From contig JAHFSX010000041.1 in the NCBI GenBank assembly GCA_023269675.1, positions 1 through 58,257 on the forward strand: 58,257 bases of DNA, written 5' to 3'. Positions 14,892 through 26,600 of this stretch are shown piece after piece (within the stretch, counting starts at the first letter, position 1; each line of letters starts with the position of its first letter). The DNA is from Verrucomicrobiota bacterium. Its GTDB lineage: Bacteria; Verrucomicrobiota; Kiritimatiellia; RFP12; UBA1067. Below the pieces are notes generated by a model. It saw nothing but the letters and a program-made list of their open reading frames with translations. It was not told the origin of the DNA and did not search any database. A program made the translations under genes and the position numbers.

Positions 14892-17800
14892 TTATTTATT
14901 CATTTTCACCGTCACGCCGTAAATTCCGGCTGCCGGGTCAACGACCCCGACCGAGGCGTTGGTTGCGCGCACCGTGATGGTATCCGCCGCGCTCACCCAT
15001 GCGTTGATGACGATGCCAGCCTCCAGCGCGGTCGGTAAATCGAGGCTCACAGTCTGACCGCTTTGCGTGGTCGTGTTTAGAACGGTGACGGATAAAGTGC
15101 TGGTTGCCCCCGCGATCATGCTGGGGAAATCGAGACTCACGATGCGCTTCGTCATTCCGCGCACGGCGTCCACGACGGCGGCGGCATAGGTGGCATGGCC
15201 GAGGTCGTTGGGGTGGGTTGAATCGACTAGGATCGTTTGCCCGAGCGTGCTTACTTGATCGAGGCCGTAGCGGTAAAGGTCGGCAAAGGGCACGCCTTGA
15301 TTCTTCGCAGCGAGTGCCGCCGCTGCGTCCCACACGACGAGCTTGCTCGCTGTCGTCGTGGTGTAGGGCATCCCGCATACAATCACACGGGAGTTGTTGG
15401 CCTTCATCGCCGCAATCGCGGTTTCCAGCTTGGTCTGATAGTCGTTGTAAATCGTGGAGGAGCCGGTGGCGGTGGCATCGCCGACTTGGCAATCGTTGAT
15501 GCCGAGCGCAAAAATAACGTAGTCCGATTTTAGACCGGCAATTTGTGGGTAAGTGTTGACGCCGGAGCTAATGCCACCGCCCGTATCTTGGCGCATTTCA
15601 CGCCCAGGTGTGCCTTGGTTGATTTCTTGCCATCCCAGCGTGCGCGTGGCGACGGCAGAGTAGTTGGTGAAATCGCTAACGCCGTAAGCACCCGAACCAT
15701 TGTCCGTGCTCGCCCCTTGCCCTCGCGTGATCGAGTCGCCGAAGAAAACGGCGGTGGGTTTGCGTGGCGATTGCAAGCGACCCAGCTTGATCATCGCCGC
15801 CGTGAGTGCAGTGTTTAGGTTGATGGAGTCGGTGGAGGTCAACCCAGTTCCCCAAAATCCGGCCCCGACGTAAAGGTTGCCGTAATAATCGGTAGACGCC
15901 CCATCGTGACGGTGGAAAAACTGCACGGTTCCACTGGTGGTGGTTGATGCTATCGCCTGCTGGCTCGTCCGCGCGCCATTTAGATAACCATATTTGTAAC
16001 TGGCGTCCGTCGTTACCCAAGCGGTGAATGGTGCGCTCCCCCCGTAAGTGCCTGCGAGGTCAGAACCGGCGTAGCCAAGCGAACCAATCGAAACGAAAAA
16101 GGTGTCATTGGAAGCTCCATTATTGAGCGTCATCCGGCTGCCGAAGTGGGTGAATTTGGTATCGGTGAAAACCATCCCCATCGAAGCCGAGGCGTAGGTG
16201 ATGGTGCTCGCGGTGAAAGGATTATAGCCGGTATCCAGCCAGCGGGTCGTGTTGCCCACGCCTGCATTTACGCCCACAGTCGGAACGTAATTCGCCTCCG
16301 TCCATCCCGCGCTATTGGTTGAGATTGTCGAGGTCGTGACGTATTTCAGCTTTACGAGGGCGGCAGCGAGGTTGCCGCCGGAAAAGGGGTAGAACTCAGT
16401 GAGCTTCGGCCATACGCCGTTTTGTTTGCAGGCAAGAATGAAGTCGTCCCAAGCCGCGAGTTGGCCGGATGAAATCGTGCCGCTCGCCAGTAGGATGTTC
16501 TGCCCATAGATAATCGTCTCTGGTTGAAATGCAGGGACGCCACCGCCTGCTGCCCACTTAACGCCCTGACTCTGCGTAGAGTCGGGGGTGAAAACGTAAT
16601 TGTTCGGGCCGACCGGGAGCTTGACTAAGGTTGTGCTGCCAGTGGCGACGAAAATGTCGCCCTTGGTGTAAGATGCGTTACCTGTTCCACCTTGCGCGGC
16701 AGTGACCGCCGCGGCGTCGGTGAGGATGGTCGCACTTGCGTTGGGCAGGGTGAATGTCTTTTCGCTCGTGGTTGGGCCAGTGAATTTGGTGAAGCCGTTG
16801 GCCGTCCCGCCGTTGGCACTAGGCAGGATGCCTGTCACCTTCGCGGTGAGGTCAATCGTGCTGTTCGCAATCATCGAGTTCGTCACCCGCAACGCGCCAA
16901 TGGTAAGAACCACGCTACCCGCCGGCGAAGTCACATCGCCGCCGGTGAATGCGAGCAGTTGCCCTGCCGAAATCGTGCCGGTGATGAGTGAGAACGGAAC
17001 CGCGCCCGCCGTCAGCGTTCCGATGGTCGTCAGGCTCGAGAGCGTTACTCCCGCCGCCAGAGTCGCCCCCGTAAGCGTGCCAGCCGGTGCCACAACCGCG
17101 TAACTCGCCGTGGCCGTCACGCGGCCCTTGGCGTCAATCGTGTAGCCTGCGATGGACGTTGAACTGCCTTGGCTTCCTGCCGTGGCGACGGTAGCTAGCG
17201 TGGTAGCAACCGCCCCCGCCGAGGTCGTCACGTCGCCCGTAAGTGCGGGCATACGCGCCGCAAGCAACGTGCCAGAATTGAGGTTGCCCGCGTTGCCAGC
17301 AACGAGCGTGAGCGCGAGACTGCCTGCCGTGTTCGTCACATCGCCTGTGTGGGCTGGCTCTTGCGCCGCCTGCAACGTGCCGGAGAGTGATAGAGTCGGG
17401 AGCGTGAAAGTCGCGCCCAATGAAGTCAGCGAGGAAGCCGTTACTCCCGCCGCCAGAGTCGCCCCCGTAAGCGTGCCAGCCGCCGCAGTAACCGTTCCGC
17501 TCGCACCAAGCGAAATGCTGGTGCCGTTTATTGTGACGGCTGAATTTGTGAGCTTAGAGTTCGCAATGCTCCCTGCGTCCAAACTAATCGCGAGACTTGG
17601 CGTCGTCGTCGGGTTACTGACTGTGCCAGTGATACCGTTGCCGTTGGTGAAGGAGAAACTTGTTAACGTGCCACTCCCAGTGCCGGTGGCTCCCGAAAGC
17701 GTTACCGTGCTTCCGCTCCGCGTGGCCGTGATTCCGCCGATCCCAACAATCGTCTGCACATTGCTCCCCGTTACACTCCACGCCCCGAGCCTTCGTGGGC

Positions 17801-17927
17801 TGATAAACGTGTTGCCATCGGTGCCTGCGGCCACCTGCGCCTCCGTCGCCTCGTTGATGATGCGTTGGCCGAAACACGGCGTCAGCGCCGCGATGAACAA
17901 CAGGACTAAAGTTGCGATACGTTTCAT
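14892..17927 (-). CDS. Tail fibre/spike with C-terminal SGNH (GDSL) hydrolase
   Basis: 1,011 aa from ATG 17925-17927, 2 bp after the preceding stop; the frame is open 27 codons further. Residues 1-21 look like a cleavable signal peptide (MKRIATLVLLFIAALTPCFG). Next comes a fibre-type motif (NEATEAQVAAGTDGNTFISP) and a long run of Gly/Thr/Ser-rich repeats (LTGATLAAGVTASSL; ALTGDVTTSAGAVATTLA), about 50-460. Residues about 720-930 are an SGNH esterase: GDS at 729 (block I), NQGTPG (II), GIND at 809 (III), and DSTHPND at 904 with catalytic Asp/His (V). An Ig-like end follows. It probably deacetylates or cleaves host surface polysaccharide. A signal peptide on a virion protein is unusual. Confidence 0.85.
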   Translation of the reverse strand: MKRIATLVLLFIAALTPCFGQRIINEATEAQVAAGTDGNTFISPRRLGAWSVTGSNVQTIVGIGGITATRSGSTVTLSGATGTGSGTLTSFSFTNGNGITGTVSNPTTTPSLAISLDAGSIANSKLTNSAVTINGTSISLGASGTVTAAAGTLTGATLAAGVTASSLTSLGATFTLPTLSLSGTLQAAQEPAHTGDVTNTAGSLALTLVAGNAGNLNSGTLLAARMPALTGDVTTSAGAVATTLATVATAGSQGSSTSIAGYTIDAKGRVTATASYAVVAPAGTLTGATLAAGVTLSSLTTIGTLTAGAVPFSLITGTISAGQLLAFTGGDVTSPAGSVVLTIGALRVTNSMIANSTIDLTAKVTGILPSANGGTANGFTKFTGPTTSEKTFTLPNASATILTDAAAVTAAQGGTGNASYTKGDIFVATGSTTLVKLPVGPNNYVFTPDSTQSQGVKWAAGGGVPAFQPETIIYGQNILLASGTISSGQLAAWDDFILACKQNGVWPKLTEFYPFSGGNLAAALVKLKYVTTSTISTNSAGWTEANYVPTVGVNAGVGNTTRWLDTGYNPFTASTITYASASMGMVFTDTKFTHFGSRMTLNNGASNDTFFVSIGSLGYAGSDLAGTYGGSAPFTAWVTTDASYKYGYLNGARTSQQAIASTTTSGTVQFFHRHDGASTDYYGNLYVGAGFWGTGLTSTDSINLNTALTAAMIKLGRLQSPRKPTAVFFGDSITRGQGASTDNGSGAYGVSDFTNYSAVATRTLGWQEINQGTPGREMRQDTGGGISSGVNTYPQIAGLKSDYVIFALGINDCQVGDATATGSSTIYNDYQTKLETAIAAMKANNSRVIVCGMPYTTTTASKLVVWDAAAALAAKNQGVPFADLYRYGLDQVSTLGQTILVDSTHPNDLGHATYAAAVVDAVRGMTKRIVSLDFPSMIAGATSTLSVTVLNTTTQSGQTVSLDLPTALEAGIVINAWVSAADTITVRATNASVGVVDPAAGIYGVTVKMNK

Positions 17928-17929
17928 AA

Positions 17930-18238
17930 TTAGGAAGTAACCGCCTGCACCAAAATCCTGTCCGTGGTGTTCCCCATCGTGACCTTGATTTGCGCGAGGT
18001 TGTAACAAAGGTTCGGGTGTAGGAGCGGCAGGAAAAAAGGAAACGTCAGCACGGGCGTGCCGTTGAACGACATCTTCACTTCGCCGCCCACGTTGGCCGG
18101 ATCGGGTGTGATCATCGCCTGCAATACGGGCGTTGGCGTGGCGTAAAGCGGCGTGCCTGCCACCACAGTCGCCGGCACTACCGCGTCTTCCGACATGGTG
18201 ACGTATTCAAACGGCTTGCTCATTGCTGATAGGCTCAT
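17930..18238 (-). CDS. Small structural protein upstream of the fibre gene
   Basis: 102 aa from ATG 18238. Beta-rich (VPATVVAGTPLYATPTPVLQ; VKMSFNGTPVLTFPFFLPLL; RILVQAVTS), without signal or membrane segments. Its start has the 20-bp leader element 36 bp upstream and GCGCGC near the ATG. It is followed after 2 bp by the fibre gene, so it may be a fibre base or chaperone. No family recognised. Confidence 0.6.
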   Translation of the reverse strand: MSLSAMSKPFEYVTMSEDAVVPATVVAGTPLYATPTPVLQAMITPDPANVGGEVKMSFNGTPVLTFPFFLPLLHPNLCYNLAQIKVTMGNTTDRILVQAVTS

Positions 18239-18273
18239 GGTGCGCGCAGTTTTTTAACGACATCCCATTCAGG

Positions 18274-18293
18274 GCACTCGTTGTCAGGCTTGC
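18274..18293 (-). promoter_or_regulatory. 20-bp leader element, copy 2
   Basis: Exact copy on the leftward strand, 36 bp before ATG 18238. The stop codon (TGA, 18284-18286) of the upstream 102-aa gene lies inside the element. Confidence 0.75.
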
Positions 18294-18592
18294 GACGGGT
18301 CGCCGCCGTTCAGCTTCCGCACCTCCTCTGCCTCCTTCTGCGCCTCCACTTTCGCCCGCGCCAAAAGCTGCTGCCTAATCGCCTCTGGCCCGATCTTGGC
18401 TGCCTCGATTCGGACGTGCCGCAGTCGCGTCGCAGTCGCGTCGTCTGCTTTATCGCTGAAAACACTGGCCTCTATCGCCTTCAATTCCCGCTTATGCCGT
18501 TCCACCACCAGTTTCCATGCCGGGTTTTTCTCAAGCTCGGTCAACGCCACCACCCGCCCGCCGGCGGTCATCACTTCATCCTCGGCGCTCAT
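18284..18592 (-). CDS. Small helical protein after the portal
   Basis: 102 aa from ATG 18592, overlapping the portal stop by 4 bp. It is helical and highly charged (ALTELEKNPAWKLVVERHK; RQQLLARAKVEAQKEAEEVR), probably a coiled coil. Its last codons and stop are supplied by the 20-bp leader element of the next gene. Small helical proteins next to portal genes are often head-assembly factors; no family match is claimed. Confidence 0.6.
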   Translation of the reverse strand: MSAEDEVMTAGGRVVALTELEKNPAWKLVVERHKRELKAIEASVFSDKADDATATRLRHVRIEAAKIGPEAIRQQLLARAKVEAQKEAEEVRKLNGGDPSQA

Positions 18593-20607
18593 TGCGGTGC
18601 CCCTCCGGTCGCCCCTTGGTTATTTGGCGAGAGCGTTGGCTTCCCGCCCCCGCCCGCTGGCGGCGTAAGCATCATGCCGGGTTGAGGCGCTGGTAGCTTC
18701 TCCTCCGCGTTCTTGCAGCCCTGTGCTTCAAGCAGGTCAACGTAGAGCGGCCTCGTCACCGCCTGCACTTCTGGCGGCAGCGAGAGGTAGGCTTGCACCG
18801 TCTGAAGCGCGATCTGGGCCGACTGTGCTCGTTGCGCGTTGAACTTCTTGTTCAGCACCAGTTCGACGTGAATCTCGATGTTGGCGATCATCTCCGCCGT
18901 CATCGTGCCGGTTAGCCGGTCGTCGCCATCCGTGAACTGATAGGTTTCCTCGGCGTTCTCCGGCATCGTCGCCGCCGCGATCTGCACCAGTTTCAGCACA
19001 TGGTCGGTGAACGCACGCTTGATGCGGCGCTGCCACCGTCGCGCCTGCGTCTGCGACTCGTCCATGTTCGCGTTCACCGCGGTCGCCGTCGGGTCGGTGC
19101 CCTCGGCAAAGTCCCCTTGACCGACATCCGAGATGTGCAGCCAGCGGTTGATCAGGTCTATCACGAAGTTGATGATCTCTTGGCTCTTGTAATCGAGGTT
19201 AGGTAATGACGCGAACGAAACGAAATCCTCCATCTTCTTCCCCGTCTTCAGGTGGTAGAGCTTGGTCGGGTCGAACACCAAATCCTCTTCCTCCTCATAG
19301 GTCGCCGTCGGGTCGATGCCCTTCAGCGGGTTGCAGTTCATCTCGTTCCGGTAGGCCTCGCCATTGAACTGCCGGTCGATCTTATCCTGATACTGCGCGA
19401 TCTTCTCCGGCAGCGACAGCCCCCACCAGCGGTTCTTCACCTTGCCGATGGCTATCGTCGTGTAAGGCCGGTTGAAGTCCGGGCTCACCTTCGCCTGAAA
19501 CTCGTAATAAACCGCCCGCTTTCCGTCCTCCTCGATGAAAATGACGAACTCCTGTGGCGTGCCCCAGCCGAGCACATCGCGCCTCACCCATAGTTCGATG
19601 ACCTTTTTCTTGGGGTTCAGCTTGTCGAAGCTCAAATTGTCCTTCGATTCCTTCTTGGCTTCGTCCGGCGTCTGCGCGTTGGCGTCCCCGTTCAAGTAGC
19701 CCGCCGCTACGCTCGCCCACTTTGACCACGGGCGCTCCAGCCACATATTCTTGAGCCAGTCTGCTGATTGGTCGTAGAGCTCGCCGCACACGTCGGCCGC
19801 ATCTGGGCTCTCCGCGTCCATCGGACACAGGAAATGGTCGTAAGGCACCTGCACCGACCGTGGCCCGCGATAAAGCACCTGCTCGCGCCGGATGCCGGCC
19901 GGCGGCATTCGGTATTCGTGCTTCGCCTCATCAAAGATCACCGTCGGGTCGGCCCTGAGATGCTTCCGCATCATCGGTGGCGCGACTTCCGCCGGGCCCG
20001 CCGGCGCGTCCGCCGGATTCACCGAGGGGGCGGCTTGCTCTGCCTCGTCGGGTAGATCGTCCCATTCATCCTCGCCCTCGATCACCGGCCCGCGCCCCGG
20101 CACCAGCACCGGAGCTCCCAGCGTCTTGTCGAAAAGGATGCGCCGGTCGTTCTCCGACCACTCCCGTTTGTCCACGACGTGCGTGGCCTTGAGGATGTGC
20201 GCCCGTTGCACAAAAATGGCCGTGAACGAGTCAAACAGCACGTCCGCCGCCTTCCCTTGGTTTCCCACCTTCCAGTTGAAATAGCGGTTGTAGTCGTCGA
20301 GATCGGCCTTGCCCGTCGCCTTAAACCCGAAATACGGCTCCTCCTCCGCCAGCATTTCCTCGGCGCGCGGGATAAAGTAATCCGCGATCATCGGCGTGAT
20401 CGGCAGGTGCAGGTTGCTCTTGCTGAAAACGCTTTTTAAGTCCGAAGCTCGCCAGTCGGCGTCGTTCTGATAGGATCTCCACGAGGCCGCGTCCGCCTTT
20501 ATCCGGCCTTCGTTGTCTCGCCGCAAGGCTGCTACACGGTCGATGCAGAACTGCACCAGATCGGTTTCCTGCTGCTGGGTCAAAACGAGGTTGCTGGGCC
20601 GTGGCAT
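18589..20607 (-). CDS. Portal protein
   Basis: 672 aa from ATG 20605-20607 (MPRPSNLVLTQQQETDL). A TTG 21 nt upstream is the only other start, and the ATG keeps the 35-bp distance to the leader element seen at the other copies. The region HLPITPMIADYFIPRAEEML is portal-like. A Pro/Ala/Glu insertion follows at about 195-225, then WGLSLPEKIAQYQDKIDRQF then EAYRNEMNCNP, matching the stem of P22-like portals. The helical part LINRWLHISDVGQGDFAEGTDPTATAV fits the clip and wing. It forms the dodecameric DNA channel at the head vertex. The C-terminus is Gly/Pro-rich and probably disordered. Confidence 0.85.
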   Translation of the reverse strand: MPRPSNLVLTQQQETDLVQFCIDRVAALRRDNEGRIKADAASWRSYQNDADWRASDLKSVFSKSNLHLPITPMIADYFIPRAEEMLAEEEPYFGFKATGKADLDDYNRYFNWKVGNQGKAADVLFDSFTAIFVQRAHILKATHVVDKREWSENDRRILFDKTLGAPVLVPGRGPVIEGEDEWDDLPDEAEQAAPSVNPADAPAGPAEVAPPMMRKHLRADPTVIFDEAKHEYRMPPAGIRREQVLYRGPRSVQVPYDHFLCPMDAESPDAADVCGELYDQSADWLKNMWLERPWSKWASVAAGYLNGDANAQTPDEAKKESKDNLSFDKLNPKKKVIELWVRRDVLGWGTPQEFVIFIEEDGKRAVYYEFQAKVSPDFNRPYTTIAIGKVKNRWWGLSLPEKIAQYQDKIDRQFNGEAYRNEMNCNPLKGIDPTATYEEEEDLVFDPTKLYHLKTGKKMEDFVSFASLPNLDYKSQEIINFVIDLINRWLHISDVGQGDFAEGTDPTATAVNANMDESQTQARRWQRRIKRAFTDHVLKLVQIAAATMPENAEETYQFTDGDDRLTGTMTAEMIANIEIHVELVLNKKFNAQRAQSAQIALQTVQAYLSLPPEVQAVTRPLYVDLLEAQGCKNAEEKLPAPQPGMMLTPPAGGGGKPTLSPNNQGATGGAPQ

Positions 20608-20641
20608 CGCGCGCAGGCAATCAGGCAAACCCCGCTCGGCT

Positions 20642-20661
20642 GCACTCGTTGTCAGGCTTGC
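20642..20661 (-). promoter_or_regulatory. 20-bp leader element, copy 3 (before portal)
   Basis: Exact copy, 35 bp before ATG 20607, with GCGCGCG directly against the start codon. It lies in the 67-bp gap after the giant gene. Confidence 0.75.
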
Positions 20662-20674
20662 GCCCGCCCTTGGC

Positions 20675-23600
20675 TCAGAACTGCCGCGCCCGCATCAGAG
20701 ACGGCAGGGCCGCAAATACCCGCTCATGCTCCCGCCGCGCCACGTCCTGCACATACTTGTGCGCCTGCTCCTTCGTCATCCGCGCGAGTGCCGGTTCCGC
20801 CGCGCGCAGTGCGCGATCAATCGCCAACCCGCTCTCGTGGGCATAAACGCGCTGCTCCGCCGGCGTCATCTCCCGGTTGCCGATCTTCCGGCTCTTGCTC
20901 GCCTCGGGAATCCACGCCTGCTGCCTAGCTAGTGTCTCCGCCAGTGCATCTCCGGTTGCCCGCTGGCCGAACCGATCTAACGGCGATGAAGTCACCGGCT
21001 TCGCTGTCACCGTCTCGCGCACCGGCTGCTGCTGACGCAGGCCAGGAATCCCGCTCGTCAGCAGTCCGGCCACGCCTTTGGCCTCATGCACCGTCGGGTC
21101 AAACGTGCGGTCAAGCTGCCGCACTAGATTCGGCACCTCAGCACTCGCAATGGTATTCTGAGTGAACCGCTCCACGGCGCCCGGTTGGCCCCGCATCACG
21201 TCCACGAGGTTGCCAAGCCCTTGCAGGAAGCTCATGTTGATCATCGTCTGCCCGAGCATCCCCGCTGCCGTCATAGCCCGTGGCACGAGTTCCTTTTCGC
21301 CCAACTTGTTGTATTTCACGCCGTCGATCCAGTTACCAATAAAGGCCAGCGGCATCGCCAACGGCGTTTCGAGGTATGAAACATAGGTGTCGCCCACGCG
21401 CAGGCTGTGCGGCTTCCAGCCGGTAGCCCGCAGTTGGTTGCGCGCTGCCGCGTCCGCCGGCCCGTTCGCGGTCAGCCGCGCCCGCTTGAATTTGTCGTCC
21501 GGGTCGTCCCAGCCCCACGCATAGGCGGCGATCATCGCCAGCGTCCCCGCCGCCGATTTCAAGTAGAGCGCGTTGCGCGCGTCGCCCGTCGGAGCCGTCT
21601 CGCCTCCATAGCCAAACTTCGCCCGCGTCGCCCCGACCGGCGAGTAGTTGAGCGTCGCGTTCGCCACGTTCGCCACGATGTTCGTGAACGGCACAAAGAG
21701 TTTGATCGCTGGCACCTTGTCGCTCGCGTCGCGGATGTATTTTGCCACCACGCCGAGGTAGCCGCGCGGCTTGTCGTTGAACGTCGCCTCGCGCCCGAAG
21801 CCGACCGCCCCTTGGTCGAGCGTCCGCCCGTCAGCCAGCATGATTTTCTCGCGGGTTTTCCTGATGATCTCGCCCGTCCGCAGTTCGAGATCGAGGCCAG
21901 TCAGCCCTTCACCCTTCGCCTGCGCCAGCGCCTTCACGAAGTCCGCCGGGTTCATCCCCAGCAGGTCGCGCACGCGCCGGTTGACCTCCTCGCGCGGCAG
22001 CCCCGCCTCCTGTGCGGCCACGATCCGCGCCGCCGCGACGTTCGCAAACGCCTCCTGTGCCGCATGGAAAAACACCGCGTCCGTCGCCTTCATTGCCCGC
22101 CCGACGTAGCGCAACGCCGTGGCGTAACCCCGCAGCGCCGCGTTCCGCGTCTTGTCCTTGCTCAGAATTTCCAACGTCATCGGCGTCTCTGCAATCTTGT
22201 CGTCGAAATGCCCGCTGGCGTCGCCCGTCTTCAGGATGCTCAGGAAGTGGGTGTAGCCCTCAAGCGCGCCCTCGCGGATGCCCCGAAGCGCGTGCGGCAG
22301 TGTCGCCGGGTGCAGCGTGACCAGCGTAGCGATGTCTGCCGCCGTGTTAAGAATCGTGCTAAAAGCGTTAACCGCCTGTGTGGTGTAGCCGCTCAGGATG
22401 TGCGCGTAGTAGATCGACGAAGCCACGTCCAGCTTGCCGATGCCCCGCAGCTTCTTCAGTTCGCCGAGCGTGTCCATCTCCGCCCGGTGCCGTTGCAACG
22501 AGCCTTCCGGCAGGCTTTGGATCTTCTCCGCCATCGCCCCCAGCCGTTCCGCCTGCTCGTTGGTCAGGCGTGGCAGTTTCAACCGCTCCGCTACCAGCGC
22601 GGCAAAATCTGCGTGCCCGAGTGCGCCAAGGTTAGACAGCTCGATCAGCTTGTCGGCTTCGCTCGCCATGCGCCGCGCCAGTCCGCCGCCGCGCGCCGCC
22701 AGCTTTTGCAACGCTTGGCGCTTGGCGTCCCGCGTGAGCTCGGCAAATCGCGCCTGCGCCTCTTCCGCCAGTTGCTTCGCGTCAGCGCCAGTCAGCCCAG
22801 CATCCACCACCAGCTTTTGCGCCAGCGTCCGGCCCGTCAGGTCGAGCGTCGAGTAATGGGCGCGGATGAGGTCGCTGATGCGTCCGCCCATCACCTTGTG
22901 CGCCTCACGGATCGCACGGTCGAGCGTCGCCTTGGAATACGGCCGCACGCCGATGTCGGCCAGTGCCGCGTCAGCCTGCTCCACCTCTTTCGATTCCTCG
23001 CCAAATTCCTTCACGAAAGAGTCGCGCACGGTGCTGAACACCTCGCCAAATTTCTCCTTGTTTTTGAACGCCTCACCCAGCAGTTGCGCCGCCGACTTGG
23101 CCGGAGCCTTTTTGCCCGCGCCTTCCGGTGCCATGCGTTTCCGCATTTCCGCGACGATCCGCCCGGTGAGTTCCTGCACCACCGGCTGCAACGGCTGCCC
23201 GCCCTTCTCGCCCGACACAAATGCGAGCATCCGCTTCGCCGCCTGCTCGCGCCAATACTGCCAGTGGGCTTTCGTCAGGTTCAGCTTCCGCAGCCGTGCC
23301 ATGAGCTTCGTGGTCGCCTCCTCAATCGCCGCCTCGTTCGCCTTCTGCAAAGCGTCCGCCGCCTCCTTGATCGCGCGCTCGCCCTCGGGCTTGATGAGCG
23401 CGTCACGGCGGGCCTTAGTCATCTTCTCCGCCTCGGCCAACGTCGCCTCCTTGGAAAACTTGGCGACGTTCCGCAGGTATGAAATCTCCTGCCCTTGGTC
23501 GGTGCTGCGCTCGCCCTTGATCTCGGCCAGCCGCAACGCTGCCGACCGTGCCGCGCGCCGCTCCTCCGCCGTCTTACTGGTGTCGAGCCAGCGGGCATTG

Positions 23601-26600
23601 AGTTCGCGCTGAAGCTTGACGGCCACGGCGGAACGAATCGCACCCGGCATATCCGAGCGGTCGTCCAGTGCGCGGTCTATGGCCTCAGCCTCGCCGAATT
23701 GGGCGATCACCGCGTCCGCGCCGTCCTCGGCCATCTTGTCGGTGAAGCGCGTGTAGGTGTCGCGCGGCACGTCCAGCCCGGCCTCGCGGCTGCTTTCCTG
23801 ATAGCTGCGATAAAAATCGCCCTTCTTCTCGGGCACTGGCCTCGGCTTCTCACCGTGCTCGTCGGCGGCGCGCGGCGGCGCGCGGTCGTCATCTGCCGGC
23901 GTCCCGAGGGTGTCTTTTCCTATTGCAGCCTTCAGGGCATCCGTGAAATCAGACTCCGCCTGCTCCATATCCCCGCGTCCCGCTAGTTTCCTGTCTTCCT
24001 CGTGCTCATCGCGGTAGCGGTCAATCGCAGTCTGTAAATCCGCCGCGCGGGCATCTGTGGTTTCGCCAACTGCGGCGTCCACCTCGTTCACTAAATCCGA
24101 ATAGGTGATCTCGCCGGTGTTGTCGTAACGATCCCAAGCCGAACGAAGAGCAGAAGAGAAGTCTGATGGCGTCCCGAGTGAACCGCCCTCGGGCGCGTCG
24201 GCTGGTTTCGCCTCCGCCGCCGGTGCCACCGCCTTCTTTCGCTTCTTATCCATGAGTTGTGTCCGCACAGCCTCATGCTCCTTCCTGATTCCGGTCAATT
24301 CATCCTCTCTTGAAAATCCTTTCGCTAGTTCCGCCTGCGCCTCGGCGAGTTTGGCTGTCTCTGCGTCGCGCTTGAAGGCTGCTCCCTGAATCTGCCGCTC
24401 CTGCCCGTCGAGATAGTTGTCCATGCGCTGAACGATACCCGAGTCCGAGAGCGTGTCGTCCTTCGTGAACTGCGTCACCGGGTTCCAGTCCTTACCCTTC
24501 TCAGGTTTGGCGAAAATCTCGGAAATCTGATCACCCTTGTAGTCGCTCGTCACGCGCACGCTGAAATCAAACCCACGGTAATGACCCAGCGTCATGCTGC
24601 CCCGCGTGTCACGAGCCAGCTTGATCTTCAGTGCCGTCTCTTTGGCGATGCCATCCTTCTTCTCCAACTTCGTGCCATCGGCCAGCGTAAATGCGAACGG
24701 GTCAGGCTTGGGCTGACGTGCCTCGATCAACGGTGTCACCGCGTCCACGACCGACTTGTAGCGCTTAGGTGCGTCCGCCAGCCACCTCACGCTGTTTTCC
24801 AACTCAAAACGGTTCCGCGTCCACGCCTTTTTCAGCAGTTCCAGCCGCGCGCGGTCGTTCCGCATTTCGATTTCCTTCTGGATGAGCGGGTCGCCGCTTG
24901 CCGCCGCCTTCATGTCGCTGGCGTTCGCCGCCTCGCCGCTGATGTCCTCCATCGTGCGTGTGGTGCGGTCGGCCTTGCGGAAGCCTTCGATGCCACGAGC
25001 CTTGTGCTCCAAGAGCTGCCACATCCGCGTGTCGTAGGTCTGCTTGGTCGCATAGCGGTTCACCGCGAGCCGGAAGCCTTCTGGGTCGCGCGCGTAGAGG
25101 TCGTTACCCTGCCGGATGCCACGACCTTCTCGCTGCTCCAAGTCGCTCGGCCGCCACGGCGCATCGAGGTGATGCAGTCCCACGATACGCTTCTGCACAT
25201 TCGTCCCCGCGCCGAGCTTGGGCGTGCTACCCAGCAGCACCCGCACGTCGCCGTCGTTCATCTGCTTGAACAGCTTCGCCTTCTTGTCCGGCGTGTCATA
25301 GTCATGGATGAACGCGATTTCCTTCTCGGGGATACCAGCCTTGATCAGCTTCGCCTTCACGTCGTCATACACGGAAAACTTCGACTGGTCGGCCAGCAGC
25401 TCGTCCACACTGATGCCTTCTTCGGCCTGCTCCGCCGGCGTGTCCGTGCCGTCGTCCGCCGGCACCGTGTCCTCAGCGGGCTTGCGCGCCGCCTCCCACT
25501 CCTCGCGCGCCGCAGCCACTTGCTCGACAGGGAACGCCTTCTTTGCTATTTCCTCCGAAAATCCATCTTTTCCGTAACGCCCAATGTTTCTCGCCGCATT
25601 GATGCCCGCGATCTGCTTATTGTCGCCCATACCTACACTTATCCCGGTAGTCGTCTCATACACCTTCCATACGCCATGCTCTTTCACACCGATAAATTTA
25701 TGGTCGCCGGCTTCTGGCACTGAGATTTCAGCCGCGTTCTGTGCTGGTTTGATCTGGCCGTCCAGCCCTCGCGTGAAGTAGAAATTCCCCAGTTTCTCAT
25801 TGGCCTTGGCCGTCGCCTTGCCTCGCGCGCTCGCTGGCACACTCAGATCGCAGAACACCAGTTGCGTGCCCTTGTCCGCGTGCCATTTCTTGTAGAGTCC
25901 CACGATGTCGCCAACAGCCCTATTGATCTTACTGCCGGGGCTGTCTATCGCGTTCGGATCAATCAGCCGCATATCCAATCCCGCCTTTCTGGCGTCGTTG
26001 GTCAGCTTCAGCATATTGTCCTTGCGCGGATCGGTGGGCATATTGTCCACGCGATGCAGAATTGTTCCGGTCGGATAGCTCACCACCGGGTTGCCTTCGT
26101 GATCGAACACCGGCTTCCCATCGCCATCTAACTGCTGCGTCTCAATACCGAAATATGCCTCCTGCTCGGGCGAACGATCCACGACGACGTTGTTAGGCTT
26201 TCCGCCCTCCACTGTTGGAATCGGGAACACCTCGCCCTTGGCGGCTGCTTGCGCCTTGAGGTCGTCCATCGTCACTACGTCGGCTACGGTGCGGTAGGTC
26301 GAGGCCAGTTCGGCGATGTTTCGGAAGTTCGCCAGCCGCGTCGCCATGCGATAGCCCGTGCCGGTCGGATCAACTTCATAAACCTGCCGCACGTCGGCGA
26401 AGACCTTCGCCCATGCGTCGAGTGATTTCAGCCCCATGCCTTCCAGTGCCTCCGGTTGCAGGTAGCGCTGCATCGTGAACATCTCCACGAGCGAGTTGGA
26501 AATCGGAGTGCCCGTGGCAAACACCAGCGGCGCCTTGCCGCCGTAGCGGTCGCGGAGGTAGCGCGTCTTCAGGTAAAGGTCGAACGCCTTCGCGCTGCCC

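Noticed and set aside
14892..18238. Diversity-generating retroelement acting on the fibre
   Set aside because: No reverse transcriptase and no template/variable repeat pair was seen in the window.
21407..23482. Rightward 691-codon frame inside the giant gene
   Set aside because: Arg/Pro/His-rich antisense frame over a clearly coding leftward gene with recognisable domains; expected at this GC.
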